In this document: piece by piece, positions 1 to 7,357 of the stretch
Layout: each line of letters opens with the position of its first letter
Position numbering within the stretch: the stretch's first letter is position 1
Source of the DNA: Propionibacteriales bacterium
GTDB taxonomy: Bacteria; Actinomycetota; Actinomycetes; Propionibacteriales; Propionibacteriaceae
DNA length: 8,452 nucleotides
Assembly: GCA_030453285.1 (NCBI GenBank)
Contig: JAKDKP010000071.1
Span: forward strand, 1 to 8,452
Direction: 5' to 3'
Notes under the pieces: model-generated
What the model was told of the DNA's origin: nothing
Database searches by the model: none
The model's input: the letters and a program-made list of their open reading frames with translations, nothing else
Position numbers and translations under genes: made by a program

Positions 1-487
1 CGATGCCGGTCGGGCCGGATTCCGTCACGCGTACGACGATCTCGCCATCCGGGCGCTTGAATTCCTCGCCAACTCCGGCGGCAGCGAAGCGGTCCGGGCG
101 TTCGCCACCCAGAGGGTGGCTCCGGTCGAACAGCGGTACCGTGACATCCTTGCCGAGGCCGACAACGAGGTGGCGCCGACGGATGCGCTGGCATCCGCAC
201 TCACCGAGGACGGGTACGTCGCCTCCACCCGGCCCGCCGCGGCGGGGATGCAGATCTGCCAGCACCACTGCCCGGTGGCCCATGTGGCCGAGGAATTCCC
301 CGAACTCTGCGAGATGGAGACCGAGGCCTTCTCTCGCCTGCTCGGGGTGCATGTGCAGCGGTTGGCCACCATCGCCCACGGCGACGGGGTCTGCACCACC
401 CACGTACCGAACCCCGTCGTCCCGAATCCATCCGCACCCACGTCCACGAATCGCCATCCGCACGTCGATCGAAAGGCTGACCAATGA
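1..487 (+). CDS. sufR: SufR, iron-sulfur-sensing transcriptional repressor of the suf operon (C-terminal part)
   Basis: The reading frame is open from the window edge (first full codon at position 2) to TGA at 485-487, giving the last 161 residues; the N-terminal winged-helix DNA-binding part and start lie upstream. Four cysteines, encoded at 257, 269, 308 and 392, form the pattern C-X3-C-X12-C-X27-C, within a [18 protein letters not shown] segment followed by [19 protein letters not shown]. This is the cluster-binding region known in actinobacterial and cyanobacterial SufR. Members of the family bind a [4Fe-4S] cluster and repress suf genes when clusters are plentiful; loss of the cluster derepresses them. 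The stop overlaps the sufB start in an ATGA junction, so sufR is the first gene of the operon it probably controls. The tail after the last cysteine is proline-rich and unremarkable. Operator sites would be upstream of the window. A general ArsR/MarR-like regulator is unlikely given the four-cysteine signature. Confidence 0.93.
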   Translation, partial: DAGRAGFRHAYDDLAIRALEFLANSGGSEAVRAFATQRVAPVEQRYRDILAEADNEVAPTDALASALTEDGYVASTRPAAAGMQICQHHCPVAHVAEEFPELCEMETEAFSRLLGVHVQRLATIAHGDGVCTTHVPNPVVPNPSAPTSTNRHPHVDRKADQ

Positions 488-1944
488 CCAGCACTCCCGA
501 CACCCGCACCTCCGAGGCCACAGCGGCCGGCACTGGGACCAGCCAGGACGAGCACCTGGAAGCCCTCAGCCGGTACGAGTGGGGCTGGTCCGATTCCGAC
601 GCCGCCGGCGCTTCCGCCCAGCGCGGCCTGACCGAAGCGGTCGTCCGCAACATCTCTGGGCTGAAGGACGAGCCGGAGTGGATGTTGGAGCGTCGCCTCA
701 AAGGCCTGAAGCTGTTCGAGCGCAAGCCGATGCCGACCTGGGGAGCCGAGCTCGACGAGATCGACTTCGACAACATCAAGTACTTCGTCCGCTCCACCGA
801 GAAGCAGGCCCAGTCCTGGGAGGACCTCCCCGAGGACATCAAGAACACCTACGACAAGCTCGGCATCCCCGAGGCGGAGAAGGCGCGCCTGGTCTCCGGT
901 GTCGCGGCGCAGTACGAGTCCGAGGTCGTCTACCACAAGATCAACGAGGAGCTGGAGCGTCAGGGTGTGCTCTTCCTCGACACCGACACTGCGCTCAAGG
1001 AGCACCCGGAGCTGTTCGAGGAGTACTTCGGCACCGTCATCCCGACCGGTGACAACAAGTTCTCCGCGCTGAACACCTCGGTGTGGTCCGGCGGCTCGTT
1101 CATCTACGTGCCGAAGGGCGTGCACGTGGAGATCCCGCTGCAGGCCTACTTCCGGATCAATACCGAGAACATGGGCCAGTTCGAGCGGACTTTGATCATC
1201 GTCGACGAGGATGCCTACGTGCACTACGTGGAGGGGTGCACCGCGCCGATCTACAAGTCGGACTCCCTGCACTCCGCGGTCGTCGAGATCGTGGTCAAGA
1301 AGGGCGCGCGTTGCCGCTACACGACCATCCAGAACTGGTCGAACAACGTGTACAACCTGGTCACCAAGCGCGCCACCTGCGAGGAGGGCGCCACGATGGA
1401 GTGGGTCGACGGCAACATCGGCTCCAAGATCACGATGAAGTACCCGGCGGTCTACCTGATGGGCGAGCACGCCCGTGGTGAGACCCTCTCGGTCGCCTTC
1501 TCCGGTGAGGGCCAGCACCAGGACGCCGGTGCCAAGATGGTGCACTGCGCCCCGCACACGTCGAGCTCGATCATCTCGAAGTCCGTCGCCCGCGGTGGCG
1601 GCCGGACCTCGTACCGTGGCCTCGTCCAGGTCGACCCCGGTGCGCACCACTCGGCCTCGGTGGTCAAGTGTGATGCCTTGCTGGTGGACCAGATCTCCCG
1701 CTCCGACACCTACCCCTACGTCGATGTCCGCGAGGACGACGTGTCGATGGCGCACGAGGCCACCGTCTCGAAGGTGTCCGATGATCAACTCTTCTACCTG
1801 ATGTCGCGTGGCATGGAGGAGGACGAGGCGATGGCGATGATCGTCCGCGGCTTCGTCGAGCCGATCGCCAAGGAGCTCCCGATGGAGTACGCGCTGGAGT
1901 TGAACCGCCTGATCGAGCTGCAGATGGAGGGTGCGGTCGGCTGA
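484..1944 (+). CDS. sufB: SufB, Fe-S cluster assembly scaffold protein
   Basis: The 486-residue protein has the size and sequence of SufB, the subunit of the SufBC2D complex on which nascent clusters are built in the cytosol. The C-terminal core reads VVKCDALL, then YPYVDV, then [23 protein letters not shown]. Cys396 and the pair His424/Glu425 have the same 29-residue spacing as Cys405 and His433/Glu434 of E. coli SufB, residues reported as important for cluster formation at the SufB-SufD interface (from memory of the literature). A GAAAGG ribosome site at 471-476 lies 7 nt before the ATG, which overlaps the sufR stop (ATGA), so translation is probably coupled. The protein is uninterrupted: the intein found in mycobacterial SufB is absent. 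SufD is homologous but shorter and lacks this cysteine, so the assignment to SufB is secure. Confidence 0.97.
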   Translation: MTSTPDTRTSEATAAGTGTSQDEHLEALSRYEWGWSDSDAAGASAQRGLTEAVVRNISGLKDEPEWMLERRLKGLKLFERKPMPTWGAELDEIDFDNIKYFVRSTEKQAQSWEDLPEDIKNTYDKLGIPEAEKARLVSGVAAQYESEVVYHKINEELERQGVLFLDTDTALKEHPELFEEYFGTVIPTGDNKFSALNTSVWSGGSFIYVPKGVHVEIPLQAYFRINTENMGQFERTLIIVDEDAYVHYVEGCTAPIYKSDSLHSAVVEIVVKKGARCRYTTIQNWSNNVYNLVTKRATCEEGATMEWVDGNIGSKITMKYPAVYLMGEHARGETLSVAFSGEGQHQDAGAKMVHCAPHTSSSIISKSVARGGGRTSYRGLVQVDPGAHHSASVVKCDALLVDQISRSDTYPYVDVREDDVSMAHEATVSKVSDDQLFYLMSRGMEEDEAMAMIVRGFVEPIAKELPMEYALELNRLIELQMEGAVG

Positions 1945-1978
1945 TCGCTGCACTGCCTCTCCGCCTTCCTTCCACCTC

Positions 1979-1986
1979 AGAAAGAG
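1979..1986 (+). promoter_or_regulatory. Purine-rich ribosome-site candidate touching the sufD start
   Basis: The sequence AGAAAGAG directly abuts the ATG at 1987 with no spacer. It would be well placed (9 nt) for the in-frame TTG at 1996, which would shorten SufD by three residues. The rest of the 42-nt sufB-sufD gap is pyrimidine-rich and has no better Shine-Dalgarno match. The ATG start is kept by convention. Confidence 0.35.
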
Positions 1987-3225
1987 ATGTCCACCTTGTC
2001 CGTTGACACCCGCCCGAGCTCGACTGGACCGGCCTCGACCGGCCGGAACGGCGCCGCGTCGGCGCCCAACGTTGCCGGGGCCGTCGAGACCACGACCGCC
2101 TCGCACCTGCACCCCAAGCCCTCGTACGACTTGGCTGATCATGCCGAGCCGAAGGGGCGCGAGGAGGTCTGGCGGTTCACCCCGCTGAAGCGTCTGCGTC
2201 GGCTGTTCCGCGCCGAGGCGACCGGAGCCGAGCTGACCTGGAACTCGCAGGTGCCGGCCCCGGTGACGATCACCAAGATCAGCACCGAGCAGGCCAGGGC
2301 GCTCGGCGGAGCCGCCCCGGCCGACCGGGTGGCCGCGCTCGCGGTCGCCCACTCCGGTGGGGCGGTGCACGTCGACGTGCCGGCCGGTGTCGAGTTGGGC
2401 GAGCCGGTGGTGCTTGATCTGACCGGCGCTTCGGTCGATGAGGTGGTGCATGCGCATGTGGTGTTCACCGTCGGCGCCAACGCTCGCGCCACCATCGCGG
2501 TCAAGCACAACGGCAGCGCCACCTATGCCGCACACACCAATGTGATCGTCGGGGATGGTGCCGAGCTCAACTTCGTCAGCATCGCCGACTGGGCCGATGA
2601 CGCCGTGCATGCCGGACAGACCTCGTTCAGTGTCGGTCGCGACGCCTCGGTGCGTACGGTGACCGTCAGCCTTGGCGGGGACCTGGTCCGGCTGGCCGAG
2701 ACCGCCGACTACACCGGCCCCGGTGGCTCGCTGGAGCAGTTCGGGCTCTACTTCGCCGACGCCGGCCAGCATCTGGAGCATCGGCTGTTCGTTGATCACA
2801 ATCAGCCCCGCACCACCAGCAATGTCGACTACCGTGGCGCGCTGCAGGGCGAGGGGGCGCACGCGGTCTGGATCGGCGATGTGCTGATCCGTAAGGTCGC
2901 TGAGGGGATCGAGACCTACGAGTCCAACAAGAACCTGTTGCTCACCGACGGTGCGCGCGCGGACTCGGTGCCGAACCTCGAGATCGAGACCGGTGAGATC
3001 GCCGGTGCCGGACACGCCTCGACCACCGGCCGCTTCGACGACGAGCAGTTGTTCTATCTGCGCAGCCGTGGCATCGACGAGGCCGAGGCGCGTCGTCTGG
3101 TCGTGCACGGCTTCTTTGCCGACATCATCCGTCGGATCGGCGTGCCGATGGTCGAGGAGCGGCTTTACGAAGCCGTCGAGTCCGAGCTGGCCCAACACGT
3201 CGGCACCCCGGGGGTGACCAGGTGA
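1987..3225 (+). CDS. sufD: SufD, Fe-S cluster assembly scaffold partner
   Basis: The 412-residue protein matches SufD, the partner of SufB in the SufBC2D scaffold. Residues 1 to about 50 are a low-complexity Ser/Thr/Pro/Ala-rich leader that is probably disordered. A conserved start region (DLADHAEPKGREEVWRFTPL) follows, then the beta-helix core. The C-terminal helical segment reads GHASTTGRFDDEQLFYLRSRGIDEAEARRLVVHGFF. His343 in GHAST corresponds to the catalytically important His360 of E. coli SufD; the residue two before it, Cys358 in E. coli, is alanine here. The start is uncertain: ATG 1987 has a purine tract right against it, and TTG 1996 is an alternative. The gene follows sufB after 42 nt in the same reading frame, and its TGA overlaps the next gene's GTG (GTGA). 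Confidence 0.95.
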   Translation: MSTLSVDTRPSSTGPASTGRNGAASAPNVAGAVETTTASHLHPKPSYDLADHAEPKGREEVWRFTPLKRLRRLFRAEATGAELTWNSQVPAPVTITKISTEQARALGGAAPADRVAALAVAHSGGAVHVDVPAGVELGEPVVLDLTGASVDEVVHAHVVFTVGANARATIAVKHNGSATYAAHTNVIVGDGAELNFVSIADWADDAVHAGQTSFSVGRDASVRTVTVSLGGDLVRLAETADYTGPGGSLEQFGLYFADAGQHLEHRLFVDHNQPRTTSNVDYRGALQGEGAHAVWIGDVLIRKVAEGIETYESNKNLLLTDGARADSVPNLEIETGEIAGAGHASTTGRFDDEQLFYLRSRGIDEAEARRLVVHGFFADIIRRIGVPMVEERLYEAVESELAQHVGTPGVTR

Positions 3226-3533
3226 GTTTTGTTCGCGCCTGCGCACTGTCGGATCTCCAGCCCGAGACGGCGCTGCCGGTCGAGATCGGTGACGAGGACG
3301 TCGCGGTCGTCTTCTCCGGCGGGGAGTACTTCGCCGTACGGGACGAGTGCTCACATGCTTCGATCCCCTTGTCCGAGGGCGACGTCGGCAACTGCGAGAT
3401 CGAGTGCTATTTGCATGGGTCGCGCTTCGACCTGCGGACCGGGGCAGCACTCGGCCTGCCCGCCACCGAGCCTGTTCCGGTGTTTCCGACCAAGATCGAC
3501 GGGGACGATCTGCTCGTCGACGTCGGCGCCTGA
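3222..3533 (+). CDS. Rieske-type [2Fe-2S] ferredoxin encoded within the suf operon
   Basis: This 103-residue protein has a Rieske fold signature: Cys43-X-His45, sixteen residues, then Cys62-X2-His65 (CSH ... CYLHG). These are the two-Cys, two-His ligands of a [2Fe-2S] cluster. There is no signal peptide or membrane segment, so it is a soluble cytosolic protein of the kind often annotated as the ferredoxin subunit of a non-heme iron dioxygenase. No oxygenase alpha subunit is encoded nearby. Its place between sufD and sufC, with a four-base overlap with sufD, suggests an electron-transfer or cluster-carrier role in Fe-S assembly, but the exact job is inference. The GTG start at 3222 is chosen for the GTGA overlap and the preceding GGGGGTG at 3210-3216. 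This Rieske gene is recurrent in suf operons of many actinobacteria, though it is absent from the mycobacterial layout. Confidence 0.9.
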   Translation: MSFVRACALSDLQPETALPVEIGDEDVAVVFSGGEYFAVRDECSHASIPLSEGDVGNCEIECYLHGSRFDLRTGAALGLPATEPVPVFPTKIDGDDLLVDVGA

Positions 3534-3562
3534 CAACTTCATTCCCTTTCGTAGAAAGCCAC

Positions 3563-3568
3563 AAGGAG
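3563..3568 (+). promoter_or_regulatory. Strong ribosome binding site of sufC
   Basis: AAGGAG lies 7 nt before the ATG at 3576. It is one of the two best Shine-Dalgarno matches in the operon, in a short gap where sufC is not translationally coupled to the upstream gene. SufC is needed at two copies per SufB and SufD, which may be why it has its own strong site (inference). Confidence 0.7.
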
Positions 3569-3575
3569 CACATCA

Positions 3576-4393
<818 letters not shown>

Positions 4394-4394
<1 letters not shown>

Positions 4395-5689
4395 TGGCCG
4401 CCGAGGTGCAGGCTCTGTCGACGAATGGGGGGTGGCCCTACGACGTCGAGCGCGTACGGGCCGACTTCCCGATCCTCGCCCGGGAGGCCAACGGATACCC
4501 GTTGGCCTACCTCGACAGCGCGAACACCTCGCAGAAACCGCAGGTTGTCGTTGATGCGGTCGCCGATCACTACCTGCAGCACAACGCCAATGTGGCCAGA
4601 GCCATGCACGTGCTCGGAGCAGAGTCGACCGAGCGGTACGAGCACGGTCGCTCACGGATCTCCCGGTTCATCGGGGCGGCCCGGCCCGAGGAGATCATCT
4701 TCACCAAGAACGCCTCCGAGGCGTTGAACCTGTGCGCGCATTCGCTGGGGGTCGGGCTGTCCGAGGGTGACGAGATCGTCATCTCCGAGATGGAGCACCA
4801 CTCCAACATCGTGCCGTGGCAGTTGCTGGCCGAGCGGACCGGTGCTGTCCTGCGATGGTTCGGACTCACTCCCGACGGCAAACTTGATCTTGAGGCCGCC
4901 GTACGGGACAGGCTGATCAACGAGCGCACCAAGGTCGTGTCGCTGACCTGGGTGTCCAACGTCCTGGGCACGGTCAACCCGATCACCAAGATCGCCGAGC
5001 AGGCCCATGCGGTCGGCGCGGTGATGGTGGTCGACGCCTCCCAGGCCGTGCCGCAGATGCCGACCGATGTGGCTGCCCTCGGGGCCGATCTGGTGGCGTT
5101 CACCGGGCACAAGATGGTGGGCCCGACCGGATTGGGCGTGTTGTGGGGTCGCTACGACCTGCTCGCCGAGCTGCCGCCGTTCCTCGGTGGCGGCGAGATG
5201 ATCGAGATCGTCAAGATGACCGGATCGACCTTCGCCCCGCCGCCGCACCGCTTCGAGGCCGGTACTCCGCCGATCGTCGAGGCGACGATGATCGGCGCAG
5301 CGGCCGACTACCTTGATCAGATCGGCATGGCGGCGATCCATGATCATGAGCAGTTGATCACCGGCTATGCGTTGACCGCGCTGGCCGAGGTGCCCGACCT
5401 GCGGGTGCTTGGCCCGACCGAGGTGGCAGCCGATGGCCGAGCGATCAATCGCGGTGGCGCGATCTCGTTCACCTTGGGTGAGATCCACCCGCACGACGTC
5501 AGTCAGATGCTGGACAGCAGGGGGGTGGCCGTACGAGGTGGTCATCACTGTGCCCGTCCACTGCACGAGGCATTCGGGGTGCAGTCCAGCACGCGGGCCT
5601 CGTCGTACCTGTACACCACCACCGCAGAGATCGACCAGCTGGTCGAGGCCCTGCTGTGGACCCAGAACTTCTTCGGAGGCGGGCGATGA
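4394..5689 (+). CDS. sufS: SufS, PLP-dependent cysteine desulfurase
   Basis: The 431-residue enzyme belongs to the type II (SufS/CsdA) group of fold-type I aminotransferase-like desulfurases. It converts L-cysteine to alanine and holds the sulfur as a persulfide for Fe-S assembly. Visible residues are MEHHSN at 133-138 (His near the cofactor), Asp214 in VDASQAVPQ (pyridine nitrogen contact), Lys240 in FTGHKMVGPTG (Schiff-base lysine, 26 residues after the Asp, as in E. coli SufS), and catalytic Cys386 in RGGHHCARP. The ATG at 4394 was chosen because it forms a TGATG junction with the sufC stop; the TTG one codon earlier at 4391 is possible but less likely. No clear Shine-Dalgarno precedes it, so re-initiation after sufC is probable. 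The following sufU indicates that SufU, not SufE, is the sulfur acceptor. Confidence 0.97.
5675..5679 (+). promoter_or_regulatory. Ribosome binding site that fixes the sufU start
   Basis: GGAGG, inside the last codons of sufS, lies 6 nt before the ATG at 5686. It decides in favour of this start over an in-frame upstream CTG/GTG-type extension inside sufS. Confidence 0.7.
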
Positions 5690-6204
5690 ACGTCGAAGAC
5701 CTCTATCAGGAGATCATCCTCGACCACTATCGGGAGCGGCATCACAGCGGGCTGCGCGACCCGTACAAGGCCGAGGTGCATCACGTGAACCCGAGCTGTG
5801 GTGACGAGGTGACCCTGCGGGTGCATCTGGACGGCGACGTGGTGGCCGACGTCTCGTACGATGGAGTCGGCTGCTCGATCTCGCAGGCCTCCACCTCGGT
5901 GATGACCGATCTGGTGATCGGCAAGCCGTTCAGCGAGGGCCTCGCGCTGCGGGGGGAGTTCACCGAGATGATGCACGGGCAAGGCACGATCGCCGGGGAT
6001 GAGGAGCGCCTCGAGGACGGCATCGCCTTTGCCGGGGTGGCCAAGTTCCCGGCGCGGGTGAAGTGCGCGTTGCTCGGCTGGGCGGCCTTCGCCGACGCCG
6101 GTACCCGCGCTGCCGCCGAGGCCGACAACGCCCCCAACACGGCTCGACCCAGTGACCCAGCAGGATCCAGCACCCGAGCAGATGACGACAGGAGTGCACG
6201 ATGA
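5686..6204 (+). CDS. sufU: SufU, zinc-dependent sulfurtransferase partner of SufS
   Basis: This 172-residue protein has the IscU-like fold of SufU, which accepts persulfide sulfur from SufS through a zinc-coordinated cysteine and passes it to the SufBC2D scaffold. The zinc ligands are Cys38 and Asp40 (NPSCGDEV), Cys63 (GVGCSISQAS) and Cys127 (RVKCALLGW), matching the Cys41/Asp43/Cys66/Cys128 set of B. subtilis SufU. The N-terminus (VEDLYQEIILDHYRERHH) and an insert of SufU type (residues about 85-110, including EMMHGQG) separate it from true IscU scaffolds. The last 40 or so residues form an Ala/Asp/Ser-rich tail that is probably disordered and longer than in B. subtilis. Both ends overlap neighbours by ATGA junctions. 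No sufE or sufA is visible in the operon. Confidence 0.95.
   Translation: MNVEDLYQEIILDHYRERHHSGLRDPYKAEVHHVNPSCGDEVTLRVHLDGDVVADVSYDGVGCSISQASTSVMTDLVIGKPFSEGLALRGEFTEMMHGQGTIAGDEERLEDGIAFAGVAKFPARVKCALLGWAAFADAGTRAAAEADNAPNTARPSDPAGSSTRADDDRSAR
6190..6194 (+). promoter_or_regulatory. Ribosome binding site of sufT
   Basis: AGGAG lies 6 nt before the ATG at 6201 inside the final sufU codons, supporting that start and the coupled ATGA junction. Confidence 0.65.
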
Positions 6205-6602
6205 CACAACAGCGACCTTCCGACCTGGTTCGTGACGAGCTGCCCGATGTTGATCTTCCCGATACGGACACAGTGACCGCGGCAGTGTCGGCGAAGCCGA
6301 GCGTCGAGGACCTCACCGAGGCGATGAAGGATGTCGTCGACCCCGAGCTCGGCATCAACGTCGTCGACCTCGGACTGGTGTACGGCTTGCACGTCGACGA
6401 CGACTCGTCGGTCACCATCGACATGACACTGACCTCGGCGGCCTGCCCGTTGACCGATGTGATCGAGGACCAGACCTACACCGCGCTGGAGGGCTTGGTG
6501 ACGCGAGCCGCAATCAACTGGGTCTGGATGCCGCCGTGGGGGATCGAGAAGATCACCGACGACGGCCGTGACCAGTTGCGTGCCCTCGGCTTCAACGTCT
6601 GA
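6201..6602 (+). CDS. sufT: SufT, MIP18/DUF59-family Fe-S maturation factor
   Basis: The 133-residue protein carries a single MIP18 (DUF59) domain after a short acidic leader of about 30 residues. Diagnostic segments are LTEAMKDVVDPELGINVVDLGLVYGL, a hydrophobic strand VTIDMTLTS, and AACPLTDVIEDQ with the conserved Cys82, then WVWMPPWG. Family members act in maturation of Fe-S proteins, probably in cluster transfer to targets; the mycobacterial counterpart occupies the same last position of the suf operon. It overlaps sufU by four bases and is the last gene before a strong terminator hairpin, so it closes the operon. The PaaD subfamily of phenylacetate oxidation shares the fold but is excluded by context. 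Confidence 0.93.
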   Translation: MTQQRPSDLVRDELPDVDLPDTDTVTAAVSAKPSVEDLTEAMKDVVDPELGINVVDLGLVYGLHVDDDSSVTIDMTLTSAACPLTDVIEDQTYTALEGLVTRAAINWVWMPPWGIEKITDDGRDQLRALGFNV

Positions 6603-6671
6603 GTTCGTTCGCCGTGGCCGTGCTGCGGATCGCCCCTGCGGCGTGACGCAACCGCCGGACCGCTGGCGCCC

Positions 6672-6704
6672 ACGGGCCGCTCCGCACCGTGCGGGGCGGC
6701 CCGT
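6672..6704 (+). terminator. Factor-independent terminator-like hairpin ending the suf operon
   Basis: Arms ACGGGCCGCTCCGC (6672-6685) and GCGGGGCGGCCCGT (6691-6704) pair over 14 bp around a 5-nt loop, with a single T-G wobble (6681 with 6695). The tract that follows is only weakly T-rich (TTGTCC), which is common in GC-rich actinobacteria. It starts 69 nt after the sufT stop and is the natural end of the suf transcript. Confidence 0.75.
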
Positions 6705-6735
6705 TGTCCGTCTCCGGGCTCGCTCAGATCCGGGT

Positions 6736-6823
6736 GGCTCTTGCGAAAATCGGCACGCTCAGCGGCATTGCCGGACCTAGGTGTCGGGAGTGAGGCTGAG
6801 CGTGCCGATTTTGCGGATGAGCC
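6736..6823. repeat. Palindromic intergenic repeat, copy 1
   Basis: An 18-bp perfect inverted repeat joins 6746-6763 (AAAATCGGCACGCTCAGC) and 6795-6812. With one bulged base the arms continue outward for another ten positions with eight matches, reaching 6736 and 6823. The 31-nt loop includes GGCATTGCCGGAC. The 67-nt core 6746-6812 matches copy 2 at 7283-7349 with no gaps and 59 of 67 identical positions, and the first 31 bases are identical. The A-tract/stem/T-tract design resembles a two-way terminator, but the conserved loop half suggests a repeat family and not just any hairpin. No transposase or clear target-site duplication is visible. Confidence 0.85.
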
Positions 6824-6836
6824 TTGCCGACTAGGA

Positions 6837-6852
6837 ATCTTGATGTCAAGAT
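6837..6852. promoter_or_regulatory. 16-bp inverted repeat, probable regulator operator upstream of the VOC gene
   Basis: ATCTTGATGTCAAGAT consists of 7-bp arms (6837-6843 and 6846-6852) around a TG centre. It ends 22 nt before the VOC start codon. A weak promoter may overlap it: TTGCCG at 6824-6829 and CAAGAT at 6847-6852 with a 17-nt spacer. The TTGA-N2-TCAA core is reminiscent of operators of MarR-type regulators (from memory). The regulator is not encoded in the window. Confidence 0.55.
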
Positions 6853-6874
6853 ACTTTGGTCGAGAGGGAGCCCC

Positions 6875-7258
6875 ATGCTGTTGCACCACGTCCAGGTCGC
6901 CAGTCCGCCCGGTGGTGAGCCGGGGGCACGCCGCTTCTATGCCGAGGGCCTGGGGCTGACCGAGGTGGCCAAGCCTGCCGAACTCGCTGGTCGGGGTGGC
7001 TGTTGGTTCCGCTCGTACGACGGGGCCCGGATCACCGCGGAACTGCACGTGGGCATCGAGGACCCTTTCCGGCCAGCGCGCAAGGCGCACCCGGCCCTGG
7101 TGGTCGGTCCAGTCGTGGAGCTCGAGCGAATCGGGCAGCGCCTGACCGAACTCGGCTATGAGGTCGACTGGACCGAGCGCCACACCTTCGAGGGGTACGA
7201 GCGGTTCCACACCCGCGACACCCACGGCAATCGGGTGGAACTGCTGGCCCGCGACTGA
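6875..7258 (+). CDS. VOC-family protein (glyoxalase/bleomycin-resistance/dioxygenase fold)
   Basis: The 127-residue cytosolic protein has one vicinal-oxygen-chelate domain made of two beta-alpha-beta-beta-beta modules. The first begins LLHHVQVASPPG and runs through ARRFYAEGLGL; the second begins near KAHPALVV and ends with the family hallmark FHTRDTHGNRVELLA. Candidate metal ligands are His5, Glu56 (or His58), His72 and Glu122, the usual H/E pairing of the superfamily; the assignment is by motif position only. The substrate is unknown: the fold covers glyoxalase, dioxygenases, isomerases and antibiotic-binding proteins, and this length fits the small single-domain group. AGGGAG at 6865-6870 lies 4 nt before the ATG at 6875, which begins at the conserved domain edge; a longer TTG start at 6824 would run through the operator and is rejected. 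It appears to be a single-gene unit isolated between two copies of a hairpin repeat, unrelated to suf or hut. Confidence 0.85.
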   Translation: MLLHHVQVASPPGGEPGARRFYAEGLGLTEVAKPAELAGRGGCWFRSYDGARITAELHVGIEDPFRPARKAHPALVVGPVVELERIGQRLTELGYEVDWTERHTFEGYERFHTRDTHGNRVELLARD

Positions 7259-7278
7259 ACCCAATGCTCTGATCGGAG

Positions 7279-7353
7279 CCGGAAAATCGGCACGCTCAGC
7301 GGCATTGCCGGACGTATGCGCCGGGGGTGAGGGCCAGCGTGCCGATTTTCCGG
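7279..7353. repeat. Palindromic intergenic repeat, copy 2
   Basis: Perfect 18-bp arms CCGGAAAATCGGCACGCT (7279-7296) and their complement (7336-7353) enclose a 39-nt loop. The 67-nt core 7283-7349 aligns with copy 1 without gaps (eight substitutions) in the same orientation, 537 bp further on. Three of the substitutions (7333-7335) break the inner stem pairs kept in copy 1, while the flanking CCGG pair extends the outer stem here, so each copy keeps a long stem by different means. Confidence 0.85.
7279..7353. terminator. Likely two-way terminator between the convergent VOC and hut genes
   Basis: The stem of copy 2 has an A-tract on its left arm and a T-tract on its right arm, so transcripts from either strand end in a hairpin whose 3' arm contains UUUU. 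It begins 21 nt after the VOC stop and ends 4 nt before the hutG stop codon, filling almost the whole convergent gap. The long loop is atypical for an intrinsic terminator. Confidence 0.55.
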
Positions 7354-7357
7354 AAGG

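Larger units (their letters stand above)
6603..6874. other. 272-nt intergenic region between sufT and the VOC gene
   Basis: No gene is supported here. In order it holds a 69-nt stretch with no evident signal, the suf terminator hairpin, the first palindromic repeat, and the 16-bp inverted repeat with a possible weak promoter for the VOC gene. Confidence 0.8.

Noticed and set aside
3..1052. A 349-codon plus-strand frame spanning sufR and the start of sufB
   Set aside because: The product is low-complexity Arg/Pro/Ser, and both conserved proteins are read in other frames across it.
484..1944. Possible intein in SufB as in mycobacteria
   Set aside because: The protein is 486 residues and continuous through all conserved segments; no splicing-domain sequence is present.
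6824..6874. N-terminal extension of the VOC protein from a TTG at 6824
   Set aside because: It would run through the 16-bp palindrome and promoter region and adds residues not expected before the conserved HHVQV strand. ATG 6875 has a ribosome site.
6741..6959. Short frames sharing the peptide KSARSAALPD in both intergenic regions, suggesting a repeated small protein
   Set aside because: The shared peptide is simply translation of the palindromic repeat; each frame runs differently afterwards into or out of the VOC gene, with no consistent start or ribosome site.
6736..7353. CRISPR array or transposon ends
   Set aside because: There are only two repeat copies 537 bp apart with a gene between, no regular spacers, no transposase gene and no clear target-site duplication.
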